From JBIOWF01 sp044868295 (GTDB lineage: Bacteria; Actinomycetota; Actinomycetes; Streptosporangiales; Streptosporangiaceae): a stretch of 38,187 nucleotides of DNA. The DNA lies in the NCBI GenBank assembly GCA_044868295.1, contig JBIOWF010000181.1, positions 1 through 38,187 on the forward strand. Direction: 5' to 3'. Shown here piece after piece: positions 32,015-38,187 of the stretch. The notes beneath the pieces are model-generated. The model searched no databases. It had not been told where the DNA came from and saw only the letters and a list, made by a program, of their open reading frames with translations. How positions within the stretch are numbered: position 1 is the stretch's first letter; each line of letters opens with the position of its first letter. The translations under genes were made by a program, and so were the position numbers.

Positions 32015-33982
32015 ATGCCGAACGCCCTCCCCCTCCAGCCGGGCGACCCGGCGCACCTCGGCGGCCACCGGGTCCTCGGCCGGCTCGGCTCCGGCGGCCA
32101 GGGCGTCGTCTACCTGGCCGAGTCCGGCGACGGCGTCCGGGTGGCCGTGAAGGTGTTGCACGCCTCCGACGACCCCGAGGCGGACGCCCGGTTCCGCCGC
32201 GAAGCGGAGGTGCTGCCCCGCATCGCCTCGTTCTGCACCGCCCAGGTTCTCCACGTCGGTACGGCCGACGCGATGCCGTACATCGTCAGCGAGTACATCG
32301 AGGGCCCGACGCTGCAGCAGGCCGTCCGGGAACGCGGGCCGCTGCGCGGGCGTGAGCTGCGGCGGGTCGCGGTGGGCACGGTCACCGCGCTGGCCGCCAT
32401 CCACCGGGCCGGGGTCGTGCACCGCGACTTCAAGCCCGCCAACGTGCTGCTCAGCCGGGATGGGCCACGGGTGATCGACTTCGGCATCGCGCGGGCGGTC
32501 GACGCCGAGGCCACCGAGGAGGGGATCGTTGGCACCCCCGCCTACATGGCCCCCGAGCACCTCGGCGACGCGCCCCCCGGACCGGCCGCGGACCTGTTCG
32601 CGTGGGGATCCGTGATGGTCTTCGCCGCGTCGGCCCATCCGCCCTTCGGCACCGACGCGTTCGCGGCGATCATGCGCCGGATCCTCATGGAGGAACCCGA
32701 CCTCGGCGCGCTCGACGGCGATCTCCGGGAGATCGTCGCCCAGTGCCTGGCGAAGGATCCGGCCGAACGGCCCGCCGCGGGCCAGGTCTTGTTCCGGCTG
32801 CTCGGCCAGCCGCCGGGCGAGCCTGAGCGGACGGCCACGGTGCGGCTGCTCGCGGAGGGCACCGAGGCGGCGGGCGCCGTCACCAGCGCGACGACGGACC
32901 GGCGGCGTGGCTGGGTACGCCCGGTCGCGGCCGTCGCGACGGCCGGCGCGCTCGCCACCGCTGTGACGATCTTCGCGCTGACCAGGCAGGATGCGACCAC
33001 GTCGGCCACATCCTCCGGGTCGTCCTTCTCCTCCTCGTCTCCCGCGCCTTCTACGCCGGCCCCGGGCTCCGGCACGGCCGCGGGGGGCAGGCTCGCCGTA
33101 CCCGAACTGAACGCCACGATCCATGAGCGGCCTTCCGACCGGATCAGGCTCACCTCTTTCGTCGTCAAGAAGTCCGAGCTTGATTTCCCGGCCTACGTGC
33201 GGCTTCCCGGCAAGGCCGAGTTCGAGCAGCTCCCCGAGTTCCGGGATCCCATCGTGTCGCCGGACCGGACGACGGTGGCGGCCGTCTACTGGATGCCGGA
33301 GCACATCCCCGACAACCCCAACGCGGCCTGGTTCACCGACCGGGCGACGGGGGCGACGTTCTCCGTCCCGACCGTGGAGAAGCCGCTCCTGGTCAGGTCC
33401 CCGCAGTGGTCCCGCGACAGCCGCAAGCTGCTGCTCACCGTCTGCACTTTGGGAGCCTCGGTCACCGACGCCAAGCGGACCGTGGGGTTCGTCGTCGTGG
33501 ACGTCGCCGCCCGGAGATCCACCTTCACCCGGGTCTCCGACCGGCAGTCGGGGGGCTTCGCCTACCTCTGGGGACCGGACGGCTCGTCCGTGATCCGCCC
33601 GATCAACACGGCCGAAGGGGGGATCCGCCAGTACGCGCTCGACGGACGCGTCCTGCGCACCTACCGGAACGTCCGGGCGGCGGGTGACCTGGCCGCCGGA
33701 TTCTCACCGTCGGGACGGCTGCTCGCCGCCCTGTGCCCGGGAAAGGCCCTCGCGGCCTGCGTGCTGGACGCCAAGACCGGCGAACGGCGGGCACGGTTCG
33801 CGCTGCCCGCCGAGGGCGCCCTGTGGGATTGGTTCGACGAAGACCATCTCCTCGTCTTCGACAGGGGGCGCAATGCCTGGAGGGTGGATGTCGTGGACCT
33901 CACCGGCAAGCGGGTCCGGCTCTTCGCCGAGTTCACCGGCACGGACGACACCTTCTGGCTGGTGCACCTCACCCGGAGCTGA
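32015..33982 (+). CDS. Active receptor Ser/Thr kinase with C-terminal beta-propeller (gene 3 of triad)
   Basis: A 655-aa PknB-like kinase of the same architecture as genes 1 and 2, but with all catalytic residues: LGSGGQGVVYLAES loop, VAVK (Lys 46), VVHRDFKPANVLL (Asp 138), IDFGIAR (Asp 155) and a substrate-binding GTPAYMAPEHL. A TM helix lies at about residue 305-325 (PVAAVATAGALATAVTIFAL), then a Ser-rich linker and a propeller ectodomain (WSRDSRKLLLTVC, WGPDGSSVIRPI, FSPSGRLLAALC). It is the last gene of the operon; 140 bp follow before the next gene. As the only competent kinase in the triad it is the natural enzyme of the complex, with genes 1 and 2 as partners or substrates. Confidence 0.93.
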   Translation: MPNALPLQPGDPAHLGGHRVLGRLGSGGQGVVYLAESGDGVRVAVKVLHASDDPEADARFRREAEVLPRIASFCTAQVLHVGTADAMPYIVSEYIEGPTLQQAVRERGPLRGRELRRVAVGTVTALAAIHRAGVVHRDFKPANVLLSRDGPRVIDFGIARAVDAEATEEGIVGTPAYMAPEHLGDAPPGPAADLFAWGSVMVFAASAHPPFGTDAFAAIMRRILMEEPDLGALDGDLREIVAQCLAKDPAERPAAGQVLFRLLGQPPGEPERTATVRLLAEGTEAAGAVTSATTDRRRGWVRPVAAVATAGALATAVTIFALTRQDATTSATSSGSSFSSSSPAPSTPAPGSGTAAGGRLAVPELNATIHERPSDRIRLTSFVVKKSELDFPAYVRLPGKAEFEQLPEFRDPIVSPDRTTVAAVYWMPEHIPDNPNAAWFTDRATGATFSVPTVEKPLLVRSPQWSRDSRKLLLTVCTLGASVTDAKRTVGFVVVDVAARRSTFTRVSDRQSGGFAYLWGPDGSSVIRPINTAEGGIRQYALDGRVLRTYRNVRAAGDLAAGFSPSGRLLAALCPGKALAACVLDAKTGERRARFALPAEGALWDWFDEDHLLVFDRGRNAWRVDVVDLTGKRVRLFAEFTGTDDTFWLVHLTRS

Positions 33983-34082
33983 AAGGTGCGCGGGCACGCC
34001 CATGGTTGGCCTCGAACGCGACACCCCACGGGGAGCGAAATCGCCCATTGTGACAAAGTGAGGGAGGTTTGCCCTATTTTGG

Positions 34083-34088
34083 GATAAA
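34083..34088 (+). promoter_or_regulatory. Possible -10 element before the 61-aa gene
   Basis: TAAAAT lies in the AT-rich patch CTATTTTGGGATAAAATAAC about 40 bp before ATG 34127. This patch stands out in the GC-rich surroundings. A matching -35 is not clear, so it is only a candidate. Confidence 0.35.
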
Positions 34089-34126
34089 ATAACTGCCTAT
34101 TGCCACCCCAGTGAGAGTGAGATGGC

Positions 34127-34312
34127 ATGGCCAGCTTCGTTCACGTGATGCCGCTCGACGACGTCATCAGCCACGAGGGCACGCCCGACTGCGTCTGCGG
34201 CCCCGGCGGCGACGCCGTACAGATCGTGGAGACCCGCGAACCGATCGGCATGATCTACCACCACCATGCCATCCGCCCCTGCCACCAGTGGGAAGCCTCC
34301 CCCGAACTCTAG
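34127..34312 (+). CDS. Small protein of phage-associated/actinobacterial unknown type
   Basis: A 61-aa protein, start ATG 34127 with a GAGAGTGAG stretch just before. Residues HVMPLDDVISHEG, PDCVCGPGGDAVQ, PIGMIYHHHAIRP resemble small proteins of the form HVIPVxDLIEH...CxCGP...HH found in actinobacteriophages and host genomes. That comparison is from memory and approximate. The CxC pair and HHH run suggest metal binding. It follows the kinase triad by 144 bp with its own AT-rich upstream region. Function unknown. Confidence 0.65.
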   Translation: MASFVHVMPLDDVISHEGTPDCVCGPGGDAVQIVETREPIGMIYHHHAIRPCHQWEASPEL

Positions 34313-34624
34313 ATGGCACGCCCAGCGTCCACGGCGCCGCGCGAGGTCGACCGCCGCCGCCGCCTCGATGTGGGCTGCCGGCCCCCCGGTGACGAGGCAG
34401 GCGCCGCCAGGGGCGACGCCTCCCCACTCGTTTGATCATCCACGGCTCCGACCGACGGCCCGCCCAAGGCGGTGCGAGCGGCGTGTGTGGAGCCTGCCCC
34501 GATCCGGCCGATGGCATGGACGAACGCCTGGCGACGGGAAACCAACCTGCAAGTGGAAAACAAGGGGACGTCAAGCGGCGCGGCGCATAGTCTGCTCAAA
34601 AGTCACCGGAAGGAGGGACGAACC
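34313..34624. other. Intergenic stretch without recognisable genes
   Basis: No convincing coding region on either strand in these 312 bp; the open frames have poor composition (Pro/Arg-rich) and no homology. CATAGT at 34586-34591 could be a -10 for the 33-aa gene at 34625, but no matching -35 is seen. Confidence 0.4.
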
Positions 34625-34726
34625 ATGAGACGCATCAGGACCCCCCGGCCACGGAACACTCGCCGCACGCCCACGACCCAGGAGCTGGACCTGCGCTCCC
34701 CCGCTGGTCGTCGCCTGCCGTATTGA
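34625..34726 (+). CDS. 33-aa small peptide gene
   Basis: ATG 34625 is preceded by AAGGAGG (optimal Shine-Dalgarno), which is the main support. The product is a very basic peptide, MRRIRTPRPRNTRRTPTTQE, then LDLRSPAGRRLPY. The C-terminus has no Cys and no clear leader/core boundary, so a RiPP precursor is only a possibility; it may also be a short regulatory peptide. It is followed after 81 bp by another small gene in the same direction. Confidence 0.5.
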   Translation: MRRIRTPRPRNTRRTPTTQELDLRSPAGRRLPY

Positions 34727-34774
34727 ACCGCCCTTTACGCCAACCTTACGCTCCGATCTGTAAACAAGAGCGCG

Positions 34775-34780
34775 TATAAC
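34775..34780 (+). promoter_or_regulatory. Possible -10 element before the 52-aa gene
   Basis: TATAAC at 34775-34780 in an AT-rich stretch (TGTAAACAAGAGCGCG before it) lies 27 bp before ATG 34808. A clear -35 is not visible. Confidence 0.35.
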
Positions 34781-34807
34781 GAATTCATCACGGCCGGGGG
34801 GACGAAG

Positions 34808-34966
34808 ATGCTCAAGGTGGTGCCGCCACTCGACAAGGTCAGGGACATCAGATCGGCTTCGCGCCGTAGACCGAGTCAGGATCGGAAGATCGTCGACTTG
34901 CGGGCCTACACCGGCGGCAACGTCATCCGATTCCCCCGAACCGCCGGACCCACCTCGGCGGCATAA
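34808..34966 (+). CDS. 52-aa small protein gene
   Basis: ATG 34808 has GGGGGGA about 5 nt upstream. The product reads MLKVVPPLDKVRDIRSASRR, then RPSQDRKIVDLRAYTGGN and VIRFPRTAGPTSAA. The C-terminal half (KIVDLRAYTGGNVIRFPR) looks like compact folded protein. The stop at 34964-34966 is followed within 12 bp by a textbook intrinsic terminator, which supports a real transcript. Family not recognised. Confidence 0.6.
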   Translation: MLKVVPPLDKVRDIRSASRRRPSQDRKIVDLRAYTGGNVIRFPRTAGPTSAA

Positions 34967-34977
34967 GACCCTGAGCA

Positions 34978-35010
34978 CCCCGCCACGCGCAGTGGCGGGG
35001 TTCTTGATTT
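34978..35010 (+). terminator. Intrinsic terminator
   Basis: CCCCGCCAC (34978-34986) and GTGGCGGGG (34992-35000) form a perfect 9-bp stem with a 5-nt loop, followed by TTCTTGATTT. It ends the small-gene group and separates it from the convergent methyltransferase gene. Confidence 0.92.
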
Positions 35011-35093
35011 ATGCGCCCCATCCGCCGGCCCATCCGGGCACGCCCGCAGCTCGGCAAATCACGGTGTCCTCTGCTCGGTCATATGTTGCGCGC

Positions 35094-35858
35094 CTACCGG
35101 ATGGCGCGGAAGACGGTCAAGGTGTGCAGTTCGTGGCGGGTGACCCTGGTGAAGCGGGCGTTGAGACCGTCCCGAATCCTGTCCAGGAGGTCTTCCCGCA
35201 GGACGAAGCGCCGGTTCAGCCGCGACGGGGCCGTGCCTCCGTGCCAGGCGATCACGAGCTCTCCCCCGGGCCGGGTGACGCGGTGGAGCTCACACAGTCC
35301 CGCCTCCAGGTCCGGCCACAGCGCGACGTTGTTGACGCTTACGACGCGGTCGAACACCTCGTCCGGAAAGCCGGTGGCGTCCGCCGTGCCCAACCGCAGA
35401 TCGACCCGGCCCGCCCGTACGGCGGCGCGGTTTCGAGCAATCGCCAGACGCCGCATCTCCGCCGACGGATCCACGCCACAGACCTGCCCGTCCCCGACCC
35501 GACAGTCCCTGGCATGGCCGTCCTCGACCCCGCCGTCCTGACGGTTCCTGGCGTAGCCGTCCCTGATCTCGCTGTCCCCGATCCAACGGTTCCTGGCATT
35601 GCCGTCCTCGGCGCGGCCGTTCTTGACGTGAGCGTCCGCCACCTGGGCGGCGAGCAGGCCGACCAGTGCGCCCGGTCCGTATCCGATCTCGAGAACGCGA
35701 TCGCCCTTGCGCACCGAGAGCAGACGGGCGACCTCCCGCTGCCGGTTGGTCCAGCGCATCAACCACCCCGCCAGGTGACCCCTGAGCCCACACGGAAGCG
35801 CGAACGGCGAGGTCACCGGCCTGTTCGCGGTCCACGGACGGACCTCCTGGATGTCCAT
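35094..35858 (-). CDS. Class I SAM-dependent methyltransferase with repeat insertion
   Basis: A 254-aa small-molecule methyltransferase-like protein. Motif I is VLEIGYGPGALVGLLAAQ, the acidic loop is GVDPSAEMRRLA, and FDRVVSVNNVALWPDLEAGL with LHRVTRPGGELVIAWH are motifs III/IV. Between motif I and GVDPS there are about 45 extra residues (VADAHVKNGRAEDGNARNRW, then DGYARNRQDGGVEDGHARD) made of repeats, where the family has VADGQV-like direct joining. ATG 35858 is chosen by homology; the ribosome site is weak. The substrate is unknown. The gene next to it, at 35960, is a broken oxidoreductase. Confidence 0.85.
   Translation of the reverse strand: MDIQEVRPWTANRPVTSPFALPCGLRGHLAGWLMRWTNRQREVARLLSVRKGDRVLEIGYGPGALVGLLAAQVADAHVKNGRAEDGNARNRWIGDSEIRDGYARNRQDGGVEDGHARDCRVGDGQVCGVDPSAEMRRLAIARNRAAVRAGRVDLRLGTADATGFPDEVFDRVVSVNNVALWPDLEAGLCELHRVTRPGGELVIAWHGGTAPSRLNRRFVLREDLLDRIRDGLNARFTRVTRHELHTLTVFRAIR
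35490..35627 (-). repeat. Tandem repeat inserted in the methyltransferase core
   Basis: GTCCCCGA blocks at 35490 and 35574 begin two imperfect copies of about 54 bp offset by 84 bp, with a third partial copy (GTTCCTGGCGTAGCCGTCCC) between. The period is a multiple of 3, so the frame survives. Together they encode the extra residues between motif I and GVDPS. Confidence 0.8.
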
Positions 35859-35959
35859 GTATCCATGCTGATACCTCACTCTGGAGTGACAGCAGGTGAC
35901 CCCCCGTAACGACGCAATGAGTGACCAGAACCCTGGCTCCGTCGAAGTCGGCCCCTTGA

Positions 35960-36510
35960 CTACGCGTTCGCACTCCGAGCGGCCCGGCACGCGACGTACC
36001 GGCACCGTGTGGCGGAATGGCCTGGCTTGACCCGCTCCGCGAGGAAGTCACCATAGGTGCGGCGCCCGGTGGCGTGTTCCGGCGCGAGAAGAGCGCCGTC
36101 ACGAGAGGCGGCCGCGATCCTCCCGATGGACCACATCGGCACAATGAGGCGGCGCCGTCCGGCGGCGGCCAGCGAAGCCCGGACGATGTCCCTGCCCCGG
36201 AGGATCTCGGGCCCTCCCATGTCGGCCACCCGTCCCGACGGCTCACCCACCGCCAGCTCGGCCAGCCGATCGGCCACCTCGATCGTGTCGACCGGCTGGA
36301 AACTCCAATCGGGGACCGGCACGACGGGGAGCTTTCCGAGGGACAGGGCGATGAAGAGGACGAAGTCGTGGAACTGGGTGGTCCGCAGGATCGTGTACGG
36401 CACGCCCGAGGCCTCGATCATGCGCTCGACCTCGAGCTTCTCCCGGTAGTAGAAGTACGGATTGCGGTCGACGCCGACGATGGAGATGAAGACGAGATGG
36501 CCTGATCCGG
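35960..36510 (-). pseudogene. NAD(P)-binding (NmrA/SDR-like) oxidoreductase, N-terminally truncated
   Basis: The fragment reads HLVFISIVGVDRNPYFYYRE, KLEVERMIEASGVPYTILR, TTQFHDFV, then VPVPDWSFQPVDTIEVADRL and MGGPEILRGRDIVRASL. This is the C-terminal two-thirds of an atypical SDR/NmrA-like protein (NAD(P)H-binding). The N-terminal Rossmann glycine motif is missing: at about 36510 the sequence continues instead into the start of a sigma factor gene. Without the dinucleotide motif it cannot be functional as is. Confidence 0.8.
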
Positions 36511-36581
36511 CCCGCCGAGCCCAGCAGCCGATAGGCGAGACCGAACAGCCGGGGACGCTGTGTCTCGAATTCCTCCACCAC
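36511..36581 (-). pseudogene. First residues of a SigJ-like sigma factor (5' fragment)
   Basis: GTG 36581 opens MVEEFETQRPRLFGLAYRLL, then GSAG, the very start of SigJ/ECF41-type sigma factors (family start: F-E-x-H-R-P-R-L-F-G-L-A-Y-R-M-L-G-S). After GSAG the sequence becomes the SDR fragment, in another frame. A deletion joined the 5' end of one gene to the 3' part of another. These two gene types are known neighbours in actinobacteria, so this looks like one deletion inside a former SDR-sigJ pair. Confidence 0.72.
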
Positions 36582-36623
36582 GACACCCAGCGTATTGACG
36601 GTCGGATAGTGCAGGATGGTTCC

Positions 36624-37079
36624 GTGACCTCTTCCTCAGCCGTCGTCCAGCCTGACCAAGATCTGGTCAAGGAGATCCTGGACGAGTTGGAGCTCGAGCA
36701 CACCGTGGACACCGAGGGCGACCTCGCCATTTCCACGGCTGAGCTCACGGTCTTCTTCCTGTTCGGCTCGGAGGGCGATCTCTTCACGGTCCGCACCTTC
36801 TACGACAGGCACTACTCGGTCGACGAGAAGCCCGTCCTGCTCACGGCGCTCAACGAGTGGAACGCCGACACCATGTGGCCGAAGGTGTACGCGTTCACGC
36901 CGGACAGCGGAGTGATGCGGGTCGTCGGCGACTCCCAGCTCTACATCGGCGCCGGCGTGACCCGCGAGCACCTGACCACGGTGATCGCCCACTGGGTCAG
37001 GTTCGCGATCAAGTTCCACCGCTGGCTGACCGACCGCCTCGCCTTCGAGACCGACGACGCCAACGGCGACCCCGACTAG
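36624..37079 (+). CDS. YbjN domain protein
   Basis: A 151-aa soluble protein of the YbjN (type III secretion chaperone-like fold) family: LVKEILDELELEHTVDTEGD, LFTVRTFYDRHYSVDEKPV, LLTALNEWNADTMWPKVYAF and LTTVIAHWVRFAIKFHRWL. The start is GTG 36624, because AGGA lies 7 nt upstream and homology begins soon after. In E. coli YbjN affects stress response and motility; in actinobacteria the role is not settled. It is divergent from the broken sigJ fragment with about 42 bp between starts. Confidence 0.85.
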   Translation: MTSSSAVVQPDQDLVKEILDELELEHTVDTEGDLAISTAELTVFFLFGSEGDLFTVRTFYDRHYSVDEKPVLLTALNEWNADTMWPKVYAFTPDSGVMRVVGDSQLYIGAGVTREHLTTVIAHWVRFAIKFHRWLTDRLAFETDDANGDPD

Positions 37080-37117
37080 TGAGCCTTCCTCGCCACCCAT
37101 CAGGTGATCCCGTCGGT

Positions 37118-37180
37118 GTCACTTCGTCGATCTCAGGTGGCCTGACCCTGCCGACATTCACGTGGCCTGCCAAAATGTCG
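37118..37180. repeat. Intergenic repeats resembling an IS end remnant
   Basis: GTGTCACTTCGTCGATC, then two copies of (A/C)GTGGCCTG and an inverted pair CGACATT (37152-37158) / AATGTCG (37174-37180), sit in the 135-bp gap between YbjN and the MBL gene. The mix of short direct repeats and TGTCACTT recalls the multi-repeat ends of IS21-like elements. No transposase is present, so this is tentative. Confidence 0.3.
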
Positions 37181-37214
37181 CCTCACCGGGGGAACGTGCC
37201 CGACGCTGCCGAGG

Positions 37215-38021
37215 CTATTGGATTCTGCTGAAGGCCTCCGAGGTGAAGCTTTCCGGGTAGGGAGACCGCTGCAGCGCATCCTCGCGTGACAGGGTCCCGT
37301 TCCGTACGGCGACGCCCAACTCCGCGACGACCCGGAGCTCTTCCCTCTGGGTGCGGACGAAGGCGGCGTCGACCGGATCGCCGTGGCCGGGCACCACCGT
37401 CACCGGTCGCCGGTCCGGGATCCGGTCGAGGAGCCGGTCGACGGCCTGGGGCCAGGCCGGCGGACAGGAGTCCGAGAACGACGGCGGAGCGCCGTGCTCG
37501 ACGAGGTCCCCGGCGAAGAGCACCCCCGCGTCGGGGACGTGTACCGCCAGATCGTGGCCGGTGTGCCCGGGACCTGGATGGAACACGTGAACCACCCGGC
37601 CGCCGAGATCGATCTCCTGCTCGGCGTCCACCAACCGATCGGGCAGGATGACGCGCGCCGCGTCGATCCGGTCGGCCAGCCGCGTCTCGCCCCGCTCCCG
37701 GTAGTAGCCCGCCCACTCCTGCCGCTGCGCCTGCGCGCCCGTCTCCAGGTCGGTACGGCAGGCCGGGTGGGCCCAGACGTCACATCGCCCGAAGGCGGCG
37801 GTGCCGAAACTGTGGTCGAAGTGCGCGTGCGTGAGGACGACAGACCAGGGCAAATCGGTGAGCTCCCTGATCGCGACGGCGAACTCCGCGCCATGGACCT
37901 CGTCCGTACCGGTGTCGATCACGAGACAGCCGCGTTCGCCGATCACCAGCCCGAGCGACAGGTCCAACTCCTGGTGCCTGCGCACCCAGACACCGTCACC
38001 AAGCCCCGCCCACGTTGCCAC
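37215..38021 (-). CDS. MBL-fold metal-dependent hydrolase
   Basis: A 268-aa metallo-beta-lactamase-fold protein. The HxHxDH signature appears as THAHFDHSFG; further metal ligands are in HPGPGHTGHD, FAGDLVEHG and VVPGHGDP. The N-terminus VATWAGLGDGVWVRR...LGLVIGERGCLVIDTGT matches the stand-alone MBL hydrolase family. GTG 38021 is chosen by that match; GTG 38048 adds 9 residues and neither has a good ribosome site. The start lies inside a perfect inverted repeat. The family covers many thioester and other ester hydrolases; the substrate here is unknown. Confidence 0.9.
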   Translation of the reverse strand: MATWAGLGDGVWVRRHQELDLSLGLVIGERGCLVIDTGTDEVHGAEFAVAIRELTDLPWSVVLTHAHFDHSFGTAAFGRCDVWAHPACRTDLETGAQAQRQEWAGYYRERGETRLADRIDAARVILPDRLVDAEQEIDLGGRVVHVFHPGPGHTGHDLAVHVPDAGVLFAGDLVEHGAPPSFSDSCPPAWPQAVDRLLDRIPDRRPVTVVPGHGDPVDAAFVRTQREELRVVAELGVAVRNGTLSREDALQRSPYPESFTSEAFSRIQ

Positions 38022-38031
38022 GCGGGCAACG
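38013..38031. repeat. Inverted repeat over the MBL gene start
   Basis: CGTTGCC (38013-38019) and GGCAACG (38025-38031) with a 5-bp spacer. In the mRNA the hairpin would contain the GTG 38021 start codon, so it could limit translation, or be a protein-binding operator. Confidence 0.45.
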
Positions 38032-38048
38032 CTACGCCACACGTGCAC

Positions 38049-38187
38049 TCGTGAGGGCCAGGCGGCCGGAGCCGGCTCGAAGGGGCATCGCCGCAGATGT
38101 CGGAGACCGTGCCCGCCTCCGTGCGCGCCGTACTGGCCGCCGTCAATCGCGCCCTGTGAAAAAGGGAGTGGGGAGCCGGCATCGCTT
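38049..38187. other. Right edge, no gene identified
   Basis: No coding region can be supported in these last 139 bp. A 20-codon frame (MSETVPASVRAVLAAVNRAL) ends at about 38159 but has no ribosome site and no known relatives. Confidence 0.4.

Noticed and set aside
34992..35909. Plus-strand frame with VPDPTVPGxAV repeats
   Set aside because: It is the antisense reading of the repeat insert and of the methyltransferase gene.
38097..38159. 20-codon frame at the right edge as a gene
   Set aside because: No ribosome site and no recognisable family.

Overview
The window is a high-GC, strongly G/C-third-position actinobacterial chromosome segment. GTG/TTG starts, Ser/Thr receptor kinases, LacI and ROK sugar regulators, DUF3558-like ectodomains and a mycobacterial-type SthA all fit Actinomycetes. 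The overall feel is of a Streptosporangiales-like or Streptomyces-like genome, but the genus cannot be fixed from sequence alone. No rRNA, tRNA or CRISPR array was seen.

Layout. 1-105: left end of an IS200/IS605-type (TnpB) element whose body lies outside the window. 230-2770: pxpA-pxpB-pxpC (5-oxoprolinase), with in-frame tandem repeats inside pxpA and pxpC and a 40-bp repeat array just after pxpC. 3009-4703 (-): an orphan family 5 solute-binding lipoprotein. 4984-9318 (-): a two-gene operon, a TPR/multi-TM/split-barrel protein followed by a membrane-anchored double AAA (CbxX/CfxQ-type) ATPase. 9468-11054: a DHA2 MFS exporter behind a promoter overlapped by a palindrome. 11297-12127: a DoxX-like membrane protein with a low-complexity tail. 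12373-17669 (-): a sugar-utilisation locus of a GH3 glycosidase, a LacI regulator and a ROK regulator, with candidate operators. 17880-20542 (-): a decayed M48 metallopeptidase gene split by a complete TnpB element (18577-19925), preceded by its coupled partner gene. 20736-22139 (-): sthA. 22412-22759: a small unknown gene.

22988-33982 is the most distinctive part. It is a bidirectional signalling island. Leftward run two active receptor Ser/Thr kinases with DUF3558-like ectodomains, a single-pass protein with two such domains, and a small Cys-rich protein. Rightward run three near-contiguous kinase-fold/TM/beta-propeller receptors: the first two lack the catalytic residues (pseudokinases) and the third is intact. 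A hetero-complex in which the active kinase works with two pseudokinase receptors is a reasonable hypothesis.

34127-34966: three small proteins (61, 33 and 52 aa), the last followed by a canonical intrinsic terminator. 35094-38021: a SAM methyltransferase carrying a repeat insertion in its Rossmann core; a deletion scar that joins the first residues of a SigJ-like sigma factor to the C-terminal part of an NAD(P)-binding protein; a YbjN-like protein; and an MBL-fold hydrolase. A theme across the window is short in-frame tandem repeats expanding inside otherwise conserved enzymes.
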